A program made the position numbers and the translations under genes. From contig NZ_WVRE01000003.1 of NCBI RefSeq assembly GCF_013111185.1, forward strand, positions 310,001 through 374,000: DNA of 64,000 nucleotides. Reading direction: 5' to 3'. The notes under the pieces were generated by a model. It had not been told where the DNA came from. It worked only from the letters and a program-made list of their open reading frames with translations, and did no database searches. The DNA comes from Ruegeria sp. HKCCD7303. Its GTDB lineage: Bacteria > Pseudomonadota > Alphaproteobacteria > Rhodobacterales > Rhodobacteraceae. Shown in pieces: positions 16,443 to 25,097 of this stretch. Position 1 is the first letter of the stretch; each line of letters starts with the position of its first letter.

Positions 16443-17650
16443 CCCGCGCGTTCCTTGTTGTCATGGATTCCGTCGGTATAGGCGGTGCACCTGATGCCAG
16501 TCAGTTCTTCAATGGCAGTATTCCGGATACAGGGGCGAATACTCTGGCCCACATCGCACAGGCTTGTGCCGAGGGGCGGGCAGAAGGCGGGCGATCAGGC
16601 AATTTGACCTTGCCGCATCTTGACGCATTGGGTCTGGGTGCGGCTGTGCGCTTGGCGTCCGGGGACGAAATTCCGGGGTTGGGCGCAGAACCCACCGGCC
16701 TGTGGGGCTGCGCGCGCGAGCATTCGCCCGGCAAGGACACGCCCTCGGGCCATTGGGAACTGGCAGGCCTGCCAGTGCCGTGGGACTGGCATTATTTTCC
16801 AGAGACGGTTCCAGCCTTTCCAGCGGACCTGAGCCGTGCCGCGGCTGAAGCGGCAGGGACCGAAGGCGTCCTTGGGGATTGTCACGCTTCGGGCACTGCG
16901 ATCATCGCCGAGTTGGGTGCCGAGCACATGCGGACCGGTTGGCCGATCTGCTACACCTCTGCCGACAGCGTGTTTCAAATCGCTACCCACGAAGAAAGCT
17001 TCGGGCTAGACCGGCTGCTGGACATGTGCCGCACGCTCGCGCCGCGATTGCATGAGATGAAAGTGGGTCGTGTTATTGCGCGCCCCTTTATCGGCACGCC
17101 AGAGACTGGCTTTGAACGCACGACCAATCGCAGGGATTTCGCTATTTTGCCGCCCGCACCAGTGCTGACCAATTGGGCACAGGATGCGGGACGGAAGGTG
17201 CACGCCGTGGGCAAGATCGGCGACATCTTTTCGATGCAGGGCATCGACACGCTGCGCAAAGGATCTGATGCCGAATTGATGCAGCACCTGTCTGATCTCG
17301 TGGACGAGGCGGAAGACGGCAGTCTGACCTTCGCCAATTTCGTAGAATTCGACAGTTTGTATGGCCATCGCCGCGACATCAGCGGTTATGCCCGCGCGCT
17401 TGAATGGTTCGACCGGGAAATCGGGAAGATTCTGGCGAAACTCCGCCCTGGAGACCTGTTGCTGCTGACCGCCGATCATGGCAATGACCCCAGCTGGACC
17501 GGAACGGATCACACGCGTGAACAGGTGCCGGTTCTGATTGCAGGGCGGGGCGCGGGGAAGATCGGACAAGTGGATTTTGCCGATGTCGCCGCCAGCATTG
17601 CTCATCACCTGAACATTCCGGCGCAAGGGCCGGGTAGGAACTTTTTATGA
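16439..17650 (+). CDS. deoB: Phosphopentomutase
   Basis: This 403-residue Mn-dependent enzyme of the alkaline phosphatase superfamily converts (deoxy)ribose-1-phosphate to the 5-phosphate. The metal motifs are visible: FLVVMDSVGIGGAPDA at the N-terminus, DTPSGHWE near residue 100, and TADHGNDPSWTGTDHTRE near the end. It overlaps deoA and add by 4 bases each. No deoC aldolase is in this window. Confidence 0.97.
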   Translation: MTRAFLVVMDSVGIGGAPDASQFFNGSIPDTGANTLAHIAQACAEGRAEGGRSGNLTLPHLDALGLGAAVRLASGDEIPGLGAEPTGLWGCAREHSPGKDTPSGHWELAGLPVPWDWHYFPETVPAFPADLSRAAAEAAGTEGVLGDCHASGTAIIAELGAEHMRTGWPICYTSADSVFQIATHEESFGLDRLLDMCRTLAPRLHEMKVGRVIARPFIGTPETGFERTTNRRDFAILPPAPVLTNWAQDAGRKVHAVGKIGDIFSMQGIDTLRKGSDAELMQHLSDLVDEAEDGSLTFANFVEFDSLYGHRRDISGYARALEWFDREIGKILAKLRPGDLLLLTADHGNDPSWTGTDHTREQVPVLIAGRGAGKIGQVDFADVAASIAHHLNIPAQGPGRNFL

Positions 17651-18633
17651 ACGTCGCCGACCTTCCAAAAATCGAACTGCACCTGCATCACGAAGGCGCA
17701 GCGCCTCCGGCATTCATCCGTCAACTCGCGCATGAAAAGCGCGTGGACCTGGGCGGTATCTTCAAGTCGGACGGATCTTATGATTTCCGCGACTTCGCGC
17801 ATTTCCTGAGCGTGTACGAGGCCGCTTGCGAAGTTTTGAAAACGCCCGAAGATTTTCGACGGCTCACTTTGGCCATTCTGGAAGAAAGCGCCGAGAATGG
17901 TGTGGTTTATTCCGAGACTTTTCTCAGCCCGGATTTCTGCGGTGGCGGCGATCTGCACGCGTGGTGCGATTATCTGAACGCCATCCAGGATGCCGCAGAC
18001 GAGGCCGAGCGCAAGTTTGACATTACGCTGAGGGGCGTGATCACCTGCGTGCGCCATTTCGGCCCCGAACAGGCCAAGCGCAGCGCCCAATGTGCAGCTG
18101 AGACCGCTGGCGACTGGATCACCGGGTTCGGTATGGGCGGGAACGAATCCATCGGTGCGCAAGGTGATTTCAAATGGGCCTTCGATTGTGCGCGCGAAGC
18201 CGGTCTGCGTCTGACCACACATGCGGGTGAGTTCGGTGGCCCTGACAGCGTGCGCGATGCCATCCGTGATCTGGGGGTCGAACGCATCGGTCACGGCGTT
18301 CGCGCCATCGAAGACCCCGACCTTGTTCGCGAATTGGTGGATCGGGACATCACTCTTGAAGTCTGCCCAGGGTCGAATGTGGTTCTGGGCCTTTTCCCGG
18401 ATTTTGCAGCGCATCCGATCGCACGCTTACGCGACGCAGGCGTAAAGGTCACGGTGTCCACAGACGACCCTCCGTTCTTTCACACGACCATGCGGCGGGA
18501 GTATGAGATGTTGAACGCAGCTTTCGGCTGGGAGGCCGAGGATTTTGCGACACTGAATGAGATGGCCCTGAACGCGGCCTTCTGCGATGAAGATACCCGT
18601 ACGCGGGTCAAGAAAAGACTGGAGACATCATGA
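17647..18633 (+). CDS. add: Adenosine deaminase
   Basis: This 328-residue zinc amidohydrolase deaminates adenosine or deoxyadenosine to inosine. The motifs are [10 protein letters not shown] near residue 12, [18 protein letters not shown] and STDDPPFF, giving the zinc His residues, catalytic Glu and Asp. The usual HLDGS/HLHG-type element is HLHHEG here, as in some family members, so an adenine or other purine deaminase role is not fully excluded. It is coupled by 4-base overlaps to deoB and upp. Confidence 0.9.
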   Translation: MNVADLPKIELHLHHEGAAPPAFIRQLAHEKRVDLGGIFKSDGSYDFRDFAHFLSVYEAACEVLKTPEDFRRLTLAILEESAENGVVYSETFLSPDFCGGGDLHAWCDYLNAIQDAADEAERKFDITLRGVITCVRHFGPEQAKRSAQCAAETAGDWITGFGMGGNESIGAQGDFKWAFDCAREAGLRLTTHAGEFGGPDSVRDAIRDLGVERIGHGVRAIEDPDLVRELVDRDITLEVCPGSNVVLGLFPDFAAHPIARLRDAGVKVTVSTDDPPFFHTTMRREYEMLNAAFGWEAEDFATLNEMALNAAFCDEDTRTRVKKRLETS

Positions 18634-19262
18634 GCGAATACCTGACCGTCGTCGATCACCCTTTGGTTCAACACAAACTGACGCTCATGCGAGACAAGGG
18701 CACCTCAACGGCTGAGTTTCGGCAGTTGCTGCGCGAAATTACGCTTTTGCTGGCTTACGAGGTCACGCGCGAAATCCCGTTGACCACGCGCCATATCGAA
18801 ACGCCGATGGAAGAGATGGACGCCCCGATCCTAGCGGGCAAGAAGATGGCTTTGGTGTCAATCCTGCGCGCAGGAAATGGGATGTTGGATGGGGTTTTGG
18901 AACTTGTGCCCTCCGCGCGCGTTGGCTTTGTCGGGCTGTATCGCGACGAAGAAACCCTGAAGCCCGTACAGTACTATTTCAAGGCACCCGAAGGCCTGAA
19001 AGACCGTTTGGTCATTGCCGTGGATCCGATGTTGGCCACCGGCAACAGTTCGGCCGCTGCCATTGATCTGCTGAAAGAGGCGGGCGCAACGGATATCCGC
19101 TTCCTTTGCCTGCTGGCGGCACCCGAAGGTGTGGCGCGAATGAAAGAAGCGCACCCGGATGTGCATATTGTCACCGCTGCACTGGACCGCGAGTTGAACT
19201 CGAAAGGCTATATCATGCCGGGCCTGGGCGATGCGGGCGACCGCATGTTCGGCACCAAATAA
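18630..19262 (+). CDS. upp: Uracil phosphoribosyltransferase
   Basis: This 210-residue enzyme makes UMP from uracil and PRPP, completing pyrimidine salvage started by Cdd and DeoA. The PRPP-binding loop [12 protein letters not shown] is at about residues 131-142, and the uracil-binding C-terminus [12 protein letters not shown] is complete. It is the last gene of the salvage operon and ends 6 bases from a convergent gene without an obvious terminator. Confidence 0.97.
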   Translation: MSEYLTVVDHPLVQHKLTLMRDKGTSTAEFRQLLREITLLLAYEVTREIPLTTRHIETPMEEMDAPILAGKKMALVSILRAGNGMLDGVLELVPSARVGFVGLYRDEETLKPVQYYFKAPEGLKDRLVIAVDPMLATGNSSAAAIDLLKEAGATDIRFLCLLAAPEGVARMKEAHPDVHIVTAALDRELNSKGYIMPGLGDAGDRMFGTK

Positions 19263-19268
19263 GCCTGA

Positions 19269-20282
19269 TTATTCGCCGCAAATGTTCTGAAGTCGGACCC
19301 AGTCGCGGTCCGGCAAAACTTGTTCAAGGGTGCGACCCGCCATCGGGTCCGCCTCGATCAGTCCCAAGACAGTTTCACCTGTTATATCTCGGGCATATGC
19401 ATAAGGCGTCGAGGGCAGGGCGGCTTGTGCAAAGACCGCCAAAAGCTGGTCATCCAAAAGCGAAGGCCGAGGGTCTGATACAACTTGTTCGGTGTAGTTG
19501 TCGATGATGGCAGGCGTCAGTCCGCCGGTTGTCAGCAAACGGAAGGCCGAAGATGCACCGGTTCGATCCAGAAGATCATCAAGCGGGTCCGTCTGTTCCA
19601 TGCGGGCGCGTTCCGCGATGACATAACCCGCGGCGACGGCAGGGTCTTCATAGTCTTCCACCAACGATTTGTTCAACACAACCGTGCCGCCGGGAAGGCT
19701 CAGACTGTCCTGTACGCCTGCAGGCAGGATAATGATCTGGCGTACACCAGTCCGCTTGGCCAGCCGATCCAGCGACCCCTGCGCATCCACCGAAGAACAG
19801 GCGCGCCCTGAGACACGTTCGATCCTGTGCAGTATGGTCTCACCGATTTCCTGCCGTTTTACCTGAGGAACGACGGAAACGACGTGGCTCTGCAATGCGC
19901 CGGGCAACCAAAACAGCAGCAGGGCCAATACAGCGACAACAACGCCCCCGACACTCAACCACCGCAGACGACCGGGGTGCGGGCGCGCGCGATCAATGGC
20001 GCGTTGCAAGCGGTCAATGGCGTCCAGCATAGTGGTTTCGGTTTCCGCCAGTTCCAGCGTTTCGTCCGGGTCGCCGTCGGGGTTGAAAACGGCCGGAAAA
20101 GACCCTGGGTTCTGTCGTTCCAGTGCAGCCAAAGACCAATGGGTCAAGGCCCTGTCATTGAAGTCGGAAATCGTCAGAGTGGCTTCACCGATCGATACCA
20201 CAACCTCTCGCCGCTGTTCATCGGGCGAAGGGCGCCACAGACCGGTGGCTTCGATCCGCTGGTACTTTTTCAGGGCCGTCAT
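19269..20282 (-). CDS. M48 peptidase-like membrane protein without the HExxH motif
   Basis: This 337-residue protein has a soluble N-terminus of about 105 residues, one membrane helix at about 109-127, and an outer domain. The outer domain follows the M48 layout: a glycine-rich LSLPGGTVVLNKSLVED strand-turn at 194-210, then a helix AVAAGYVIAERARME at 215-229. In active M48 peptidases that helix carries HExxH; here it reads AERAR, so the zinc site is lost. It is probably a non-catalytic homologue, perhaps a substrate-binding or regulatory protein. The homology is my reading of the pattern and is not strong. Confidence 0.7.
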   Translation of the reverse strand: MTALKKYQRIEATGLWRPSPDEQRREVVVSIGEATLTISDFNDRALTHWSLAALERQNPGSFPAVFNPDGDPDETLELAETETTMLDAIDRLQRAIDRARPHPGRLRWLSVGGVVVAVLALLLFWLPGALQSHVVSVVPQVKRQEIGETILHRIERVSGRACSSVDAQGSLDRLAKRTGVRQIIILPAGVQDSLSLPGGTVVLNKSLVEDYEDPAVAAGYVIAERARMEQTDPLDDLLDRTGASSAFRLLTTGGLTPAIIDNYTEQVVSDPRPSLLDDQLLAVFAQAALPSTPYAYARDITGETVLGLIEADPMAGRTLEQVLPDRDWVRLQNICGE

Positions 20283-20306
20283 CTTGATGGGGTCTGCTCA
20301 GAATTG

Positions 20307-20369
20307 TTTTGCTACAGCTTAGCATGGTGCATTCGTTAGGCGCAAACCTGTTGCGCAGCTAAAGCAAAA
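20307..20369. repeat. Nested inverted repeats in a divergent promoter region
   Basis: Outer arms TTTTGCTACAGCT (20307-20319) and AGCTAAAGCAAAA (20357-20369) are complementary at 11 of 13 positions. Inside them GCGCAA (20340-20345) pairs with TTGCGC (20351-20356). They lie between the divergent genes at 20282 and 20429 and could be an operator or an RNA stem in the leader. Confidence 0.4.
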
Positions 20370-20428
20370 TGTGCTGGATACCCGACAAGAAAAAGTCCCA
20401 GAACTTTGATCGCAATCGAGGCACTTAC

Positions 20429-21364
20429 ATGCAGGATCATTCAACAACTTCGCCGGTTTTGGCTTCGGGTTTGATGATTGGCTCCATGGCGATCATTGGC
20501 GTGATCGACAATGTGGTGGTGCTGTTGGCCGAAACGGTTGGCTTGTGGCAGTTCCACCTGACCCGTGCCTTGCTGATGTTTCCATTGATCGTCGGTCTTT
20601 CTGTTGTGGGTTTGGGTCGGCTGCGCCCACGCCGTTGGAGACCCGTCATTTTACGTAGTGTTTTGATGACGGTCGCCATGCTGTGCTATTTTGCATCTTT
20701 GGCGATGATGCCCATTGCGCAAGCGTTGGCAGGATTGTTCACGTCGCCGATCTTCGTGCTGTTGATTTCATCTCTGGCGCTCAGGCAGACGATTGGCCCC
20801 TGGCGCATTCTGGCCGTTCTGATGGGCTTCACCGGTATTTTGTTGGTGCTGCAGCCAAACCCGAGCGACTTTGATACGCGGACGCTGTTGCCGGTTGTGG
20901 CCGGTTTTTTCTATGCGTTGGGCTCGATCCTGACACGCACACATTGCTCGTCAGAAAGCACGGTGGCCATGTTGGCGGCCATGGTTATCACACTGGGTAC
21001 AACCGGAGCGATTGGCGCCATGGCTTTCACGCTTTCCCCTGTTGACACCCCTGACGGACCGGAAGGCTTTGTCACGCGGGGCTGGGTTTGGGCATTCGGA
21101 CCTGCGATGCTTTGGATCGGTATCCAGGCCGTTGGTTCGACCGTCGCGGTCTTCATGTTGATCAAGGCGTATCAGGTGGGTGAGCCATCTTACGTGGCCG
21201 TCTTCGAGTATTCAGTCATGATCTTTGGCCCGCTTTTTGCTTTTGTAGCACTTGGGCAGTCCATCGGCGTCATGCAAGTTTCGGGCATTGCCTTGATCGC
21301 ATTGGCGGGCGCATTGTTGGGATGGCGGGCTAAACGCTCTTCCTCCTTGCAAGAGATGGCCTAA
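20429..21364 (+). CDS. DMT-superfamily (EamA) transporter
   Basis: This 311-residue protein has about ten membrane helices in two EamA repeats, the layout of drug/metabolite transporters that export amino acids or metabolites. The first repeat ends near residue 145 and the second contains ESTVAMLAAMV and PSYVAVFEYSVMIFGPLFA, a typical EamA helix 9 motif. ATG at 20429 has a modest GAGG upstream. The substrate is not predictable. It is monocistronic. Confidence 0.9.
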   Translation: MQDHSTTSPVLASGLMIGSMAIIGVIDNVVVLLAETVGLWQFHLTRALLMFPLIVGLSVVGLGRLRPRRWRPVILRSVLMTVAMLCYFASLAMMPIAQALAGLFTSPIFVLLISSLALRQTIGPWRILAVLMGFTGILLVLQPNPSDFDTRTLLPVVAGFFYALGSILTRTHCSSESTVAMLAAMVITLGTTGAIGAMAFTLSPVDTPDGPEGFVTRGWVWAFGPAMLWIGIQAVGSTVAVFMLIKAYQVGEPSYVAVFEYSVMIFGPLFAFVALGQSIGVMQVSGIALIALAGALLGWRAKRSSSLQEMA

Positions 21365-21590
21365 CGCTCACAAAGGGCCGAATGGCGAGGATTCGCCACA
21401 GCCCGCACGGGTCTTTCGTTTCAGAAATGGCAAAAAAGCTCGAATTTACGGAGTGAATGTTTACAAAAATACAAGGGGATGGGGCAAATATTGCTCAAAT
21501 CAGGCGCAATTATGTCTGAAATAAGACAGCCTTCATTTTTTGGTGCTAGCTATTGGGCATAACCAATTTGTGCCAAAGGGGGTTCGGCAC

Positions 21591-22364
21591 GTGTCTGAAG
21601 TTACGAGTATTTCTGTTTATCTAAATCAATCGCCCGAGTTTGAGCCAATCAATCCAAGTCACGCGATGAACGCGCGCCGTGGCGGATTTTTGCAGGGCAC
21701 GAAGATTGCCACCACCAGTGGCTGGAAGCCAGTCGAACGGATCGCTGTAGGTGATCTGGTTCGAACACTCGACCACGGTTTCAAAGAGGTGCGCCGCATC
21801 TCGACCAGTACCGTGGTCATTCCAGCAGATGAGCGGCGCGCTGAATATCTGCCGATCTTTGTACCGGCCCGTGCTGCCTTTAACGGGCGACCAGTTTGGT
21901 TGATGCCTGAACAAGGTATGGCACTTAGCTTGTCCAAGATTGATGAAGGGGCCGAAGGAATTTCGGTGGTGCCCGCACGTGTTCTGAATGGGGCTGGGCG
22001 CATGATGTCTCAAGCTCCGGGATCATCTTTTGAAGTCAGTTCGCTGTTCTTTGACGAGGATCAGGTGATCTTTGTCGAAGGGGGCTTGCAAGCGTTTTGC
22101 CCTTCGGGTCGCTTTTCGATGCGGGGGACAGCCCAAGTGCAAGCATACAAGGTCGTGGACGAGACTGCCGCAGAAGACCTTGTCAATTCGATTGCTATCA
22201 AGGGCGACATGTCGGCCCTAGCAAACCCATTGGGTGCACTGCCTGCGCCCATTCCGCAGGACCCGATATTTCCGATCCGCCCGCCATCTGGGGTCAGGCG
22301 GCCTGGTCGACCGGGGCGCCCGAACGCGCCGGTTCTGTTCCTGCGGCCCGAATGGCAGATCTAA
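21591..22364 (+). CDS. Hint-domain protein lacking the catalytic residues
   Basis: This 257-residue protein matches the Hint_2 (Hedgehog/intein) domain frequent in Rhodobacteraceae. The block GTKIATTSGWKPVERIAVGD is at residues 36-55, then RTLDHGFKEVRRI, and a LFFDEDQVIFVEG block at 152-164. Active Hint domains begin with Cys in a CFxxGT motif; here it is GFLQGT with Gly32. The SPQH-like block is MPEQG and the HLLFDRHE-like block is SSLFFDEDQ, so the His residues are lost too. Self-cleavage is therefore unlikely. The GTG start has AAGGGGG upstream. Pro- and Arg-rich C-terminus. Confidence 0.78.
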   Translation: MSEVTSISVYLNQSPEFEPINPSHAMNARRGGFLQGTKIATTSGWKPVERIAVGDLVRTLDHGFKEVRRISTSTVVIPADERRAEYLPIFVPARAAFNGRPVWLMPEQGMALSLSKIDEGAEGISVVPARVLNGAGRMMSQAPGSSFEVSSLFFDEDQVIFVEGGLQAFCPSGRFSMRGTAQVQAYKVVDETAAEDLVNSIAIKGDMSALANPLGALPAPIPQDPIFPIRPPSGVRRPGRPGRPNAPVLFLRPEWQI

Positions 22365-22382
22365 CCAAACACTGACAAGAAC

Positions 22383-22414
22383 GATGCAGGCGCGTGGTTT
22401 CACGCGCCTGCATC
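22383..22414. terminator. Bidirectional terminator hairpin
   Basis: A perfect 14-bp stem (22383-22396 with 22401-22414) closes on a GTTT loop between the convergent Hint and fadB genes, with TTGTTTC on the plus side. It likely serves both genes. Confidence 0.85.
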
Positions 22415-22420
22415 ATTGTT

Positions 22421-24622
22421 TCAAGCGGCTTTTGCTTCGGGATTGAAGCGGCCATAGAAGCTCTGACCTTTTTCGGCCATTTCACGCAGCAGCGGCGGGC
22501 AGGTGAAGCGCTCGCCGTAGGTTGCGGCCAGTTGATCGCACCGCTCGGCCGCATAGGGTGTGCCGATGATGTCCAGCCAGCTGAGCGGGCCACCGGACCA
22601 AGGCGCAAAACCCCAGCCTAGAATAGCACCCACGTCACCTTCACGGATGTCTTCCAGAACGCCTTCTTCCAGCGCGCGCACCGCTTCTAGCACCTGCGCG
22701 AACATCAGGCGTTCCTGGACTTCGATCAGGTCAGGCTGCTCGGCGGCCAGCGGGTACTTGTCTTGCAGACCCTTCCAATATTCGACGCGCTTGCCCTTGT
22801 CGTCATAGTCGAAGAAACCCGCATTGGCCTTGCGACCCAGTCGGCCCTGTTCCTCCATCCAGAAGATCAGATCGTCCGAGGGGCTTTCGGGATAGGCATC
22901 GCCCATGGCCGTCTTGGTGGCGCGGGCAATCTTGGCGCCCAGATCAATCGAAGTTTCATCAGTCAGTTGGATCGGCCCAACTGGGAAGCCAAGCTGACGC
23001 GCGGCGTTGTCGATCAGAATCGGGCTGACGCCCTCGGTGATCATGCGCGCACCTTCGTTGATATAGGGGATGATGCAGCGGTTGGCATAGAAGAAGCGCG
23101 CATCGTTGACCACGATCGGCGTCTTGCGAATCTGGCGCACATAGTCCAGCGCCTTTGCTACCGCGCGATCACCGGTTTCCTTGCCCTTAATGATTTCGAC
23201 CAGGAACATCTTCTCAACCGGCGAGAAGAAGTGGATGCCGATGAACTGTTCGGGCCGCACCGAGGCTTTCGCCAGATCTGTGATCGGCAGCGTCGAAGTG
23301 TTCGAGGCAAATATGCAATCCTCGGGGATGATGGCCTCTACCTTCTTGGTCATCTCGGCTTTCACACCGGGGTCTTCGAACACGGCTTCGATAATCAGAT
23401 CGCAGCCTTTCAGATGTTCCAGATCGGGGGTCGCGGTGATGCGGGCCAGCAGGGCTTCTTTCTTCTCAGCCGTGGCTTTGCCGCGCTTGATGCCCTTGTC
23501 CATATAGCTTTCGCTATACGCCTTGCCCTTGTCGGCGGCTGCCTGATCACGGTCGATCAATACGACCTCCATCCCGGCCTGAGCGGAAACCAGAGCGATA
23601 CCGGCACCCATCATGCCCGCGCCCAGAACGCCGACCTTTTTAACGCGCTGATCTGGTACATCCTTGGGACGCACAGCGCCTTTCTCCAACGCTTCCTTGT
23701 TCAGGAACAGCGACCGGATCATGGCCGACGAAGACGGGTTCATCAGGACATTGGTGAACCACCGCGCCTCGATCTTCAGGGCGGTGTCGAAGTCAACCAA
23801 TGCGCCTTCATAGATCGAGCTCAGCAGAGCTTTGGCCGCCGGGAACGCACCCTGCGTCTTGCCGTTCACCATCGCGCTTGCACCCACGAAGGTCATGAAG
23901 CCAGCAGGGTGGTAAGGTGCGCCGCCGGGCATCTTGTAGCCTTTCGCGTCCCAAGGCTTTACCAAATCGGCATCCTTGGCGTTCAGAACCCATTCCTTGG
24001 CTGCAGCAACCGGGTCATCTGAAACTGCGTCGATCAGCTGTGCACCCTTAGCCTTCTTCGGGTCCATCATCTTGCCTTCCAGCAGGACGGGAGCCGCCGC
24101 CATCGCACCAACCATGCGGCTATAGCGCATTGTCCCGCCGCCTCCTGGGAAGATACCCAGCAGAATTTCGGGCAGACCGATCTTGGATTTCGGGTTGTCG
24201 GTCATCACGCGGTGATGGCAGGCAAGGGCGATCTCGGTCCCGATCCCGGCGCATGTGCCGTTGATTGCGCAGGCAATAGGCTTGCCGCCCTTCTTGGTCT
24301 TGGGGTCCATACCTGCCAATTCCAGCTTGCGCAGAATGTGGTGGCCACCCATGACGAAATCGAACAGCGCTTGCGCCGGTTCTTCACCCGCCTCCTGGCG
24401 AATGGTGGCCAGCGTATTCAGGTCCATGCCGCCTGCAAACGAGCCCTCTTTGCCCGAAGTGATGACGATCCCCTTGATCTCATCATCGTTCAGGGCCTGA
24501 TCGATCAGTTGGCTGACCTCCTGAAACGCCTCGCGGGTCAGCACGTTCATGGATTTGCCCTGGGCGTCCCAGGTCACGAATGCGACGCCGTCCGCGTCTT
24601 TGCTCAGAGTGAAATCAGTCAT
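22421..24622 (-). CDS. Bifunctional enoyl-CoA hydratase/3-hydroxyacyl-CoA dehydrogenase
   Basis: This 733-residue FadB/FadJ-type protein performs the hydration and NAD-dependent oxidation steps of beta-oxidation. The crotonase half covers about residues 1-190 (GSFAGGMDL, the GTCAGIGTEIALACH oxyanion region). The dehydrogenase half begins near 310 with the NAD loop GVLGAGMMGAGI and the signature IHFFSPVEKMFLVEII. The ATG at 24622 has GGAG 6 bases upstream; it overlaps the preceding cupin gene by 8 bases. It is the last gene of the beta-oxidation operon and forms the usual pair with the thiolase. Confidence 0.95.
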   Translation of the reverse strand: MTDFTLSKDADGVAFVTWDAQGKSMNVLTREAFQEVSQLIDQALNDDEIKGIVITSGKEGSFAGGMDLNTLATIRQEAGEEPAQALFDFVMGGHHILRKLELAGMDPKTKKGGKPIACAINGTCAGIGTEIALACHHRVMTDNPKSKIGLPEILLGIFPGGGGTMRYSRMVGAMAAAPVLLEGKMMDPKKAKGAQLIDAVSDDPVAAAKEWVLNAKDADLVKPWDAKGYKMPGGAPYHPAGFMTFVGASAMVNGKTQGAFPAAKALLSSIYEGALVDFDTALKIEARWFTNVLMNPSSSAMIRSLFLNKEALEKGAVRPKDVPDQRVKKVGVLGAGMMGAGIALVSAQAGMEVVLIDRDQAAADKGKAYSESYMDKGIKRGKATAEKKEALLARITATPDLEHLKGCDLIIEAVFEDPGVKAEMTKKVEAIIPEDCIFASNTSTLPITDLAKASVRPEQFIGIHFFSPVEKMFLVEIIKGKETGDRAVAKALDYVRQIRKTPIVVNDARFFYANRCIIPYINEGARMITEGVSPILIDNAARQLGFPVGPIQLTDETSIDLGAKIARATKTAMGDAYPESPSDDLIFWMEEQGRLGRKANAGFFDYDDKGKRVEYWKGLQDKYPLAAEQPDLIEVQERLMFAQVLEAVRALEEGVLEDIREGDVGAILGWGFAPWSGGPLSWLDIIGTPYAAERCDQLAATYGERFTCPPLLREMAEKGQSFYGRFNPEAKAA

Positions 24623-25097
24623 TGTCATCTCCAATCTGGTCAGCCGTCAGCGGGCTGCCGTCTTTCCGGGTAAAGGTGTTCCCTTCATCCTTCACCATCA
24701 TGTCTAAGTCGCTGTAAAAACAGGTCTCGGTCGGGGTCCGAGTGCCCACCACCAGAAAGGTCGCAGGCGCATCGGTTTTGTTCACAAGGTGATGGCCGTT
24801 GGCTTCACCGGCGGGCCAGGCGGCGCAATCACCGGGCTGCATCTCATGCTCTCCATCGTCGTCGATCAGCACGCATGTACCGCTGAGCATGATGGCAAAC
24901 TCGTCCTGCTCCATGTGGTAATGACGCAGCGAGGACAGAGCTTGTGGCTCAAGCCGCACGATGTTGACCCCGAACTGGGTCAGCCCACCCGCATCTCCAA
25001 CGCCCTTTTTGAAACGGCCTCCGACCGCCTCAGCCAGCTTGCCAGGATAGGACGAGCCACCCTTGAACGAGATCTGAGAGAGATCCAGCTTAGGCAT
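24615..25097 (-). CDS. Single-domain cupin protein in the beta-oxidation operon
   Basis: This 160-residue protein has one cupin barrel. The first motif is SSLRHYHMEQDEFAIMLSG at about residues 59-77, with metal-type His and Glu residues, and the second is MQPGDCAAWPAGEANGHHL near 86-104. Function is unknown; such proteins can be isomerases, dioxygenases or binding proteins. Its start overlaps the thiolase stop (TGATG) and its end overlaps fadB by 8 bases, so it is translated as part of this operon. Confidence 0.85.
   Translation of the reverse strand: MPKLDLSQISFKGGSSYPGKLAEAVGGRFKKGVGDAGGLTQFGVNIVRLEPQALSSLRHYHMEQDEFAIMLSGTCVLIDDDGEHEMQPGDCAAWPAGEANGHHLVNKTDAPATFLVVGTRTPTETCFYSDLDMMVKDEGNTFTRKDGSPLTADQIGDDND

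Noticed and set aside
22763-24022. A 419-codon frame on the plus strand opposite the fadB gene
   Set aside because: It mirrors the codon bias of the real gene, has no recognisable domain, and fadB is fully supported on the other strand.
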